This document shows, in pieces, positions 1 to 6,523 of a stretch of DNA of 12,087 bases (position 1 is the stretch's first letter; every line of letters begins with the position of its first letter). Made by a program: the position numbers and the translations under genes. The stretch is taken from contig BLSF01000048.1 in assembly GCA_012862575.1 (NCBI GenBank), positions 317,797-329,883 on the forward strand, in the 5' to 3' direction. This stretch comes from Parietichytrium sp. I65-24A (taxonomy: Eukaryota > Sar > Bigyra > Thraustochytrida > Thraustochytriidae). A model generated the notes under the pieces. It was not told where the DNA came from, searched no databases, and saw only the letters and a list, made by a program, of their open reading frames with translations.

Positions 1-116
1 CTTTACAGGTGCGAAGGTGTCGAGTGCAAGAAAGTGCCGGGTGTTGGAGGGCGGGCTGAAAGAACGTGGTGCGTGAGAGACACCGTCGCGAGGGAGACAG
101 GGCAGGGCGGGAAAAG
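1..116 (+). other. 5' leader of the LRR-kinase-TIR gene
   Basis: These bases lie upstream of the ATG at 117. The gene's frame is closed here by TGA at 57-59, so the protein does not extend upstream unless a splice site intervenes between 60 and 116. Bases 1-8 read like a splice acceptor (pyrimidines then ACAG), so a 5'-UTR intron may end here, but the window is cut too close to tell. The promoter is outside the window. Confidence 0.4.
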
Positions 117-3100
117 ATGGGACGCAAGTCTCGGAAGCCAAGCTCGGCAGAGACATTTCGGTTCAAGTCAGCGGACGATGTGGAGAAGGCGATCGAGGAG
201 TCGTCGGCAAATGCGATGCGCGTGGTCTACGAAGGAGATTTGAGACAGTCTCAGGAAGGCGCCAAGCTGTATGCAATGGTGAACGCGAAGCCGGCCATGA
301 TCGAGCTGGATATCTCGAATCAGAACGTCGGTGCCATTGATAGGCTGAGAAAGGATCTTTTCGCCGCACTCGACGGAAACTCGACTCTCACAGTCTTGAA
401 ACTGCGCACAAATCAACTCGGTGAGCACATGGCCGAGTTGGCGCAGATATTGGCAGAGAACAGCACGCTCGAGACTCTCGACCTGCATAACAATGGCATT
501 GCCGACACTTCATTGACGGACAGGGATGGCAACGAGCGCGGCGCGATCGCGTACATGCTTGATGGCCACAGCAGTTTGACGGAGCTCAGCCTGTCGAATA
601 ATATCATCGGGCCGAGCAGCGCTCAAGAAATCGCTCAAGCTCTGCAGCGAAACAAGAAACTGAAAAGCCTCGACTTGTGGAACAATTCTATCGGTGATGA
701 AGGGGCGAGCGCATTCGCCAAAGTGATCATCAAAGACACAGCTCTTGAGAGTCTGAACCTGTTCTTCAACGGAATCAAGAAAGCCGGCGGGCTCGAAATT
801 GCGGATGCGATCGCGAAGAACAGGACGCTTCGACGGTTAGATCTTGGCCGTAACCAGCTCGGTCGCGAGTTTGGTGAGAGGCTCGCAAAGAGCCTTTTGG
901 CGGCGAAAAAGATCCCTCTCGAGTTTCTTAATCTGTTTGGCGCAGAAATTGAGGACGAAGGAGCGCAAAATCTTTTGGAGAGCTTTATGGAGAGTTCCCC
1001 ACCGATTCCAATTCGAGAACTCAAGCTCGGGAAATGCGGTATCACAAGGAAAAGCGCGGACCATGTGCAAAGGCTCATGACCACTTCCAAAACTCTAGAG
1101 GGTCTGAACCTCATGAAGAACGAGCTTGACGACGGTCTCGACATTATTGCAAAGGCCATTGGAGAGGCATCAGGGCTACGCTCTTTGTCTCTTATCGACA
1201 ACATGAGCAAGTCGCAAGGTTCTGGCAAGGGAGGGGCCTCGAAGATTTCAATAGGCTCTCACTTCATAGAGGCTCTGCTTCGAAACCATCGATTGGAGGA
1301 ACTAGACATCACAAATAACAAATTTGGTGGTGAGTGCGAAAAACTTACCTCTGCTCTCCTGAAAAAAAATGGAGAGGAACCCGAGGTAGTTATCTTTAAG
1401 AAGCTCTTTGACTTGCAAGAGTGCATGAAGGCGCCAATCTCCGAGGAACTTGCTGCTTCGGAGGAAGAAGTAAAAACAGTGGACGTTCTCAAACACAAAA
1501 GCACGTCAAGCCTGGGCGGTGGCGACAAACACGGCTTTAGCACCTCGAAGGTGAAGCGCTTAGTATTTGCTGACAGCGCTTTTCGAATGGCTCGCGAGAA
1601 TGTCCACTTGTTCACCAAGTGCATCCGATCGGCGTTCGAGATCGACGACAGTGATGAGTGGAAGAACCTGTGGCAAGAAAAACAGCTGTGGCTCGCCAAA
1701 GATCGCCTCACCAAGCATCCAATGATGCACCTCATCTTCTCGCAGAAGGAGGGTGTAATGGAGTTCTGCAGACTGTTGAAGAGCCTTTCTCTTATTCGCG
1801 TACCGGTGATGAAGGAGCTCTTGAACACACGTGACGATAGCAACCGAAACGTCCGTTCCATTGCGCTCGTCAATGTCGACGAAAATGTAAAGGCCTGGGC
1901 GCAAGCTTATGGTACTTACCTCGGACGGTTTCAGATCGACGTCGGCCCTCCAGTTCATGTTTCGGATTCTTGCGTTGTCTGCTTTGCGGTCGATGTCGTC
2001 AAGGGCGAGAAACGTGTAGCTTTGAAAATTATGCGGCAAGAAAGCGACTTCAAGCGCGAGCTAAACATGCGGCATGTGGAGTACAACGAGCAAGAATCGG
2101 GAAAGGTTCAAGACGTACAAGAAGACACACAGATGCACTTGAAAACCATGATGCCCATCCTCAGTGTCCATGTGGGACAACGGTGCATCGTGATGGAGCG
2201 TGCTGACCGGTCTCTTTTTGATATTATGAACACAGAGGGCATCGCCGGCGTGGCGAGCGGTGAAAGTGGCGCCAGGCTTCAGCGAATCAGACATCTGGCT
2301 CTTAGCGTTGCCCTTGGCCTGCAAGAGCTCAAGAAGAACAAGATTGTCCACGCAGACCTCAAGCCCCGTAACATTCTGCGGCGATCCCAAGCTTCCGCGG
2401 AGAAGTTCTTTCATCAAACCAGTGAAACCAGCGCCAGTGACTCATCTCAAATGGTTTTCAACATTGAGTGGATGTCCGCCGGATCAGCTCATGAGACCGA
2501 GAGTAGCGAGCAATGGACTTTGATTGACATGGATGCTGCGACAGAACCCGGAAAATCGATCTCCAAGCTTAGCTCGGGCTACATTCCTCCTGAAATCGCC
2601 AAGGTGTACCTGCAGAAGGGGGGCGAGTCCTCGCTTTCGCGGCTTTCGCGGACCAGAGCTGATTACAGCTTTGACGTTTGGAGCTTCGGCGTCATCTTGT
2701 ACGAGCTCTTTACTGGAACCCCCCTGTTTCTCATGAACAAAACAGACGATTCCATTCAATCTCGGTCAGACAAGGCGGGGCTGATGAACTGGCTCGTGCT
2801 TGACGACATTCGTGGATCTCGAATTAATCATGTGCAAGGTAAACTACTTGTGGAGGCTTGCCTCATCGGCGATCCAGAGAAGCGCATCACGATCGAGCAG
2901 ATTCTCAAGCACGACTTCTTTGGGTTGACCAGCAAAAGCAAGCCTCCTCTGGCTACTCAAGAGTCGCAATTTTTCCGGGAAAAGAAGAGTTCCCAAAATG
3001 GCAAGGCCGTTATGGCTGTTGTAGCCCGTCCTGTCTCCAATCGAGGCATCCTCCGAAAAATTATGTGCTTTGCGGGAACGCGCTCAACTCGCGAATCTCT

Positions 3101-4349
3101 ACGTTTCGTGCCAGTAACCGACGAAGACAGCCCTGATATCATCGTCGCTCCAAGAGAGGGCGAGAACAGCTACGTCGCAAATCTGGACGCCAGACACCAC
3201 TTTTTCTTTAGCCATGCACAGAAAGAGGCGTCCGCCATTGTGAAAGACTTATTTCTCAACTGCAGGGAAAACCAATGCACTTCTTGGCTTGATGTGTTAG
3301 CCAAAGACCTTACGGAGCGCGGAATGAGAGATGGGGTTAAAAAAGCAAAGGTCTTCGTTCTGGTGCTAACCAAGTTCGTGCTCTTTCGAAAATATTGCGT
3401 CAAGGAAATAATGTGGGCACTGGAGGCGAAGAAGGAGATCATTTGCATTAAAGAGTGTGACGAGCGCTTCTTTTCTTTCCATGATGCGTTCGTACCATGG
3501 AATTCAGACGTTGATATGCAGCGTCTAGCTAAAGCTGACCCGCTGCTTAAAGGCGGCGAAACGTTGTCAGACGACATGCAATCTTTCGAAAGGCTGAAGG
3601 GAAATCTTGAGAAGGAATTTGAGAATGAGGGCGAGACAGCCCGGCTCAAGCAATTTTACACAGACATGCAACAAACATTGAAGACGTGTGCAATTCTACC
3701 TTACCGCCGCCGTGCGTTTGAGTCGGAGGCAATGATTGGGGAGCTTTTGAACCGCGCGAATGTCATCCCTCCATCCAGCTTAACTGGCGGAATACGATCT
3801 GGTCCATTCAAGCGACGAACCATCGTGTTGGTCTGCAGTGACAGTCCGCGAGGCAAGGAGCTTGCATCTGAGATGGAGAGCTCCCTCTCCAAGTACCCGG
3901 ACTCGACGGACGGTGATGTCCCTTACAAGTGCGAGGCTGTGGTAGATGTTGGGGGCGAAGGTCTCCGCAAGCGTTTGGAGGACCGATCAAAGTCCCATCG
4001 AACAGCGGTGGTTCTTATCATCACGAATGGGCTCTTCAAGCAACATGAGCATTTGGCCAGCACTTTGGACAAGTGGTGGGTAAGACCGGAAGATGGCTTG
4101 CAGAGTAAAGTGGTATGTGTCCACGAGGGCTGGAAATTTTATGGTGACGAGCAGGACGAGCTCAAAGCCGTAAACAAAGACCTGCACACCAAATTGTTCG
4201 ATGAGACTGAGATTCTTCCGATGCGGTCTAAACGAGATGCAAAGCTCGAATATGAGCATTTGGCGATGTTGGAGGAGATGAAGCGGCGTCTTGTTTCGGC
4301 AGGGGAGCAATCAGCGGTAGATTCTCGGCCGCGAGGGTTCTCCCAATAA
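117..4349 (+). CDS. LRR - protein kinase - TIR - TIR-like multidomain protein (1410 aa, intronless)
   Basis: Likely an intracellular ligand-sensing signalling receptor. I see no signal peptide or membrane segment. Start: an in-frame TGA at 57-59 is followed by no in-frame ATG until 117, which has A at -3 and G at +4. Residues about 60-420 hold roughly twelve RI-type leucine-rich repeats (LxxLxLxxNxI, 28-30 residue period). Residues 430-600 are a helical linker I do not recognise. The protein kinase spans about 601-936: VALK lysine K637, possible helix-C E648, catalytic loop HADLKPRN (D747, N752), DMD (D804) for DFG, PPE (E826) for APE, then DVWSFGVILYELFTG. A TIR domain starts at 1027 (FFFSH, W1057-x-D1059, YCVKE with the likely NADase Glu E1097) and extends to about 1215, ending in a PYRRRAFESEAM motif seen in algal/stramenopile TIRs. 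A degenerate TIR-like fold follows at 1233-1340. Kinase and TIR assignments are firm from motifs; the immune or sensor role is inference. Confidence 0.95.
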   Translation: MGRKSRKPSSAETFRFKSADDVEKAIEESSANAMRVVYEGDLRQSQEGAKLYAMVNAKPAMIELDISNQNVGAIDRLRKDLFAALDGNSTLTVLKLRTNQLGEHMAELAQILAENSTLETLDLHNNGIADTSLTDRDGNERGAIAYMLDGHSSLTELSLSNNIIGPSSAQEIAQALQRNKKLKSLDLWNNSIGDEGASAFAKVIIKDTALESLNLFFNGIKKAGGLEIADAIAKNRTLRRLDLGRNQLGREFGERLAKSLLAAKKIPLEFLNLFGAEIEDEGAQNLLESFMESSPPIPIRELKLGKCGITRKSADHVQRLMTTSKTLEGLNLMKNELDDGLDIIAKAIGEASGLRSLSLIDNMSKSQGSGKGGASKISIGSHFIEALLRNHRLEELDITNNKFGGECEKLTSALLKKNGEEPEVVIFKKLFDLQECMKAPISEELAASEEEVKTVDVLKHKSTSSLGGGDKHGFSTSKVKRLVFADSAFRMARENVHLFTKCIRSAFEIDDSDEWKNLWQEKQLWLAKDRLTKHPMMHLIFSQKEGVMEFCRLLKSLSLIRVPVMKELLNTRDDSNRNVRSIALVNVDENVKAWAQAYGTYLGRFQIDVGPPVHVSDSCVVCFAVDVVKGEKRVALKIMRQESDFKRELNMRHVEYNEQESGKVQDVQEDTQMHLKTMMPILSVHVGQRCIVMERADRSLFDIMNTEGIAGVASGESGARLQRIRHLALSVALGLQELKKNKIVHADLKPRNILRRSQASAEKFFHQTSETSASDSSQMVFNIEWMSAGSAHETESSEQWTLIDMDAATEPGKSISKLSSGYIPPEIAKVYLQKGGESSLSRLSRTRADYSFDVWSFGVILYELFTGTPLFLMNKTDDSIQSRSDKAGLMNWLVLDDIRGSRINHVQGKLLVEACLIGDPEKRITIEQILKHDFFGLTSKSKPPLATQESQFFREKKSSQNGKAVMAVVARPVSNRGILRKIMCFAGTRSTRESLRFVPVTDEDSPDIIVAPREGENSYVANLDARHHFFFSHAQKEASAIVKDLFLNCRENQCTSWLDVLAKDLTERGMRDGVKKAKVFVLVLTKFVLFRKYCVKEIMWALEAKKEIICIKECDERFFSFHDAFVPWNSDVDMQRLAKADPLLKGGETLSDDMQSFERLKGNLEKEFENEGETARLKQFYTDMQQTLKTCAILPYRRRAFESEAMIGELLNRANVIPPSSLTGGIRSGPFKRRTIVLVCSDSPRGKELASEMESSLSKYPDSTDGDVPYKCEAVVDVGGEGLRKRLEDRSKSHRTAVVLIITNGLFKQHEHLASTLDKWWVRPEDGLQSKVVCVHEGWKFYGDEQDELKAVNKDLHTKLFDETEILPMRSKRDAKLEYEHLAMLEEMKRRLVSAGEQSAVDSRPRGFSQ

Positions 4350-4747
4350 GAAAAAGTTATAGTTTGTAGTACAAAGAATATTTTTATCGATGCCCACCCG
4401 CTGTTGTTTGTTTTGATGAGAAAAAAAAACAGACATCGACCGTTCCGATACCCCCTATACGAGAAGCAGCACATCCAAAGGAAAGTTTGCAGAACCTTAC
4501 ATGTTTATAGAAATAGAGGTAAAAAGAAAAACGCCATTCACATCTGCACGGGCGTCCAAGTGTAGCTCTATGTGAGTAACGTGCTTTTCAAGCTGTTTCT
4601 AAAACTGAACCTTCTTCGCCGTGCATATGCCAAGGCGAAAGGTCGCGCAGCATTTCTAGCAAATCAGCTCCCTCCCCCCCTCCCCGAAAAATACCGTGAG
4701 CCTTACTACCAACAAAGATCTTCAAGGCACTGACGTCTATTCAAGAC
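4350..4747. other. Intergenic spacer between convergent genes
   Basis: This stretch carries the 3' flanks of the LRR-kinase-TIR gene (plus strand) and the zinc-knuckle gene (minus strand). I see no coding potential. An A/T-rich stretch just after the plus-strand stop may hold a polyadenylation signal, but there is no clean AATAAA. A G-rich tract on the minus strand is listed separately. Confidence 0.6.
4670..4685 (-). promoter_or_regulatory. G-quadruplex motif in 3' flank of zinc-knuckle gene
   Basis: On the minus strand this reads G4-A-G7-A-G3, enough for four G-triplets with one-base loops, a compact quadruplex candidate. It lies about 63-78 bases past the stop codon of the zinc-knuckle gene, so it is probably in that gene's 3' UTR. 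CNBP-type zinc-knuckle proteins are known to bind such G-rich RNA and DNA; a link here is inference. Confidence 0.5.
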
Positions 4748-5883
4748 TTATTTCTGGCGGCAGGTTGCCTTGAGATGACCGATCTTGCCGCACCTGTCGC
4801 AGACTTTGTCTTTGTGTGGGCATTCGTCTTTAGTGTGCTCGGTGCTCGCGCATCGAAAGCAGCCTGTCTCATGCGCCGGTTAGAGGAAATGCGAGAGTCC
4901 AATACAAACAGACATGGATTCACCGAAACTTACGTGGAGGTTCCGGGCAGTTGCGCTTGATATGGCCCTTTTGAGAGCAGTTGTCGCATGTCACCTCTCC
5001 GAAGGCTCCAACGGGTCCAGTGGACTTCTTGCCAGCTTCATTCTGGCGGCCTGTTCTCGAGGAAACATCAAACGTCGAAATCAGCGTTCGAACATTATCC
5101 GCCTTCCCCGCAAGCACAACTTACACATAGCCTGAAGGTGGCCAACCTTGCCGCAAGCCCTGCATGCTTCCCCTCTATGAGGGCCTACACCTCGTCCAAA
5201 GCGCCATCAAAGATGCAGTTGCATTCGCATTGAGTTGCAATGCATTGCGCAGCCGTTCACCGCAGCAATCGAATTTAAAACAGCCACATTCGTCAGCGCC
5301 AATTCTATTCCATCCGCCAGGCCTTTTGCAATGCCCAACCACCAAATAACCGTCAAACCCGCTAAAATCCACACCCAAACGCAGCAGACGAAACCCCAGG
5401 CCCGGTCCACGCCAGCCGTCATCCCATCCCAATCCCAATCCCAATCCCCATCCCTCACCGGTACTCACAAGCTGCTTTTTCGTGCTGCGTGGAGCCACAT
5501 GCATAGCACGCGGACTTCTTCCTGCACACGGCCTGCAGGTGTCCTTTCGCGCCGCAGTTGTCGCAGACCTTGTCCCTGTGCGGGCACTCTGCCTTCCTGT
5601 GGCCCAGCGCGCCGCACACCAGGCACTCTTCGCCTCGTCCTACGTCCTTCTCCAAACGTCCTCTGCTCGGGCACTCCTTGGCCAGGTGGCCCCTGCCTCC
5701 GCACGACCGGCACACCATCGCCGTCGGCGCCTCGCGCACCGAGGGCTTGGCGCGGCGCGCAGGGCCCGTGGCCTTGCTCCTCTGTTCGTTTCTCTTCTTC
5801 TGTTGCAGCTGCTGCTGCTCCTGCTGCCGCTCCGCGCGCTTGGCGGAGGCGATCTCGTCGAGGCTCATGTCCAGCCGGTCCAT
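4748..5883 (-). CDS. Eight-CCHC zinc-knuckle protein with UAP56-binding-like motif; four exons (235 aa)
   Basis: Probable RNA/ssDNA-binding protein of the CNBP/Gis2 kind. Coding exons on the minus strand: 5469-5883, 5125-5184, 4934-5050 and 4748-4863, summing to 708 bases. Every junction is GT-AG with GTGAGT or GTAAGT donors, and all three introns are phase 1. CCHC knuckles (C-x2-C-x4-H-x4-C) span residues 58-71, 87-100, 107-120, 126-139, 146-159, 180-193, 199-212 and 219-232. Splicing rebuilds the last cysteine of knuckles 4 and 5, which strongly supports the model. The ATG at 5883 has A at -3 and G at +4. The N-terminus (LDMSLDEIASAKR, residues 4-16) matches the UAP56-binding motif of mRNA export adaptors such as ALYREF; a basic, Gln-rich stretch follows to about residue 50. 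RNA binding is well supported by family; an export role is inference. An upstream in-frame ATG at 6045 would add low-complexity residues and is unlikely. Confidence 0.88.
4864..4933 (-). other. Intron 3 of zinc-knuckle gene (70 bases)
   Basis: Donor GTAAGT begins at 4933 and acceptor GACAG ends at 4864. The junction makes an Arg codon (C+GC) directly before knuckle 7 (CFRC). Phase 1. Without splicing, the upstream exon frame stops shortly after the donor. Confidence 0.88.
5051..5124 (-). other. Intron 2 of zinc-knuckle gene (74 bases)
   Basis: Donor GTAAGT begins at 5124 and acceptor ACAG ends at 5051. The junction rebuilds the last Cys of knuckle 5 and continues as RQN, parallel to the RKK and RQK that follow the corresponding knuckles. 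Phase 1. Confidence 0.88.
5185..5468 (-). other. Intron 1 of zinc-knuckle gene (284 bases)
   Basis: The donor GTGAGT reads from 5468 downward and the acceptor GTGTAG ends at 5185. Joining the flanking exons makes a Cys codon (T+GC) that completes knuckle 4 and runs into PHRGEA, matching the PH(R/K)DKV linker seen elsewhere in the protein. If this intron is retained, translation stops at TGA 5455-5457 after three extra residues. Confidence 0.88.
5423..5454 (-). promoter_or_regulatory. G-quadruplex motif inside intron 1, 14 bases past the donor
   Basis: The minus strand (transcript sense) carries six tracts of three to four G separated by AT or ATT, part of it a GGGATT tandem repeat. This is a strong intramolecular quadruplex candidate, sitting immediately downstream of the 5' splice site, where a structure could affect splicing. 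The encoded protein belongs to a class known to bind G-rich nucleic acid, so feedback on its own splicing is plausible but unproven. Confidence 0.6.
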
Positions 5884-6095
5884 CTTGTCTTTTGCGAAGG
5901 AGCGCGGGTGACACAGCCAAGGGATGAGCGAGCGAACGACTGGGAGAGAGACAGCAAGACTGGGAGACAAAGAGACAGAGAGACAAAGTGACAAAGTGAC
6001 AGATACGCGACGAGGGACGAGGGCCACGTTCACTGTGTCTGGCACCTTCGATGATCATCAAAATCATCAATCATAATACAACTGAGATACATCAA

Positions 6096-6110
6096 CATCA
6101 TCATCATCAT
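6096..6110 (+). repeat. (CAT)5 microsatellite
   Basis: Five perfect CAT units, next to looser ATC-rich sequence from about 6051. Noncoding; lies in the upstream region of the zinc-knuckle gene. Confidence 0.85.
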
Positions 6111-6181
6111 GGCTTAGATGGAGGGAGAAGGATACATAGACATAGACGGGAGTGACGGGGGCTACGGGGGCGGTGGTTTGG

Positions 6182-6190
6182 ATATATAAC
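6182..6190 (-). promoter_or_regulatory. Possible TATA element of zinc-knuckle gene
   Basis: The minus strand reads GTTATATAT about 300 bases upstream of the ATG at 5883. A similar GTTATATGG lies about 325 bases upstream of the START gene's ATG. The match is short and could be chance. Confidence 0.25.
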
Positions 6191-6523
6191 TTATTTGGAG
6201 TTTTGGTGTTTGGTTTGGTTAGGGCTAGCGATAGTTGAGTCCCGACAGTTGTACTTTAGCAGAATTCAATAACTGTTGATTTTTACAAATTGGAAAGACG
6301 AACAGATGAACAGGAGATGCTTATCGAAGCTGTTGAGCGATTGTTGCGAGATTGAAATGATCTGGATGAGAGCCAAGTTGAGTGAAGCCTCGACACGTCC
6401 GAAAATGATCCTGGAGAAGGGGGAAACGTTTGTTGGGTCAAACATCGTTGGTTTAGTGTCAGTTATGATCATGTAGTTGTCAAGTGCTGAAGGGGGATCC
6501 GGGGGCCGCCACACATCAGTATT

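Larger units (their letters stand above)
5884..6523. other. Intergenic region: leader/promoter of zinc-knuckle gene and 3' flank of START gene
   Basis: No gene is seen here. On the minus strand, 5940-6002 is a pyrimidine-rich stretch (GTCTCT/TTTGTC units) ending in two CAGs at 5960 and 5940, which could be splice acceptors of a 5'-UTR intron or simply an initiator-like leader. A CAT microsatellite lies at 6096-6110. A TATA-like element reads GTTATATAT on the minus strand near 6182-6190. The 3' UTR of the START gene should start at 6523. Confidence 0.5.

Noticed and set aside
66-116. Upstream extension of the LRR-kinase-TIR protein by 17 residues
   Set aside because: It would start at a GTG at 66, which is not expected in a eukaryotic nuclear gene. 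The ATG at 117 has a strong Kozak context and the frame is closed by TGA at 57-59.
4611-4642. Inverted repeat TTCGCC...GGCGAA in the convergent spacer
   Set aside because: Only six base pairs with a 13-base loop; expected by chance in a spacer of this length.
5423-5454. GGGATT tandem repeat as an internal telomere-like repeat
   Set aside because: Only about three perfect units, different from the common TTAGGG/TTTAGGG forms; better described as an intronic G-quadruplex motif.
5455-6045. A 196-residue intronless zinc-knuckle protein
   Set aside because: Its first 54 residues come from low-complexity leader sequence, and its end reads through a perfect GTGAGT donor. The spliced four-exon model from 5883 explains all knuckles.
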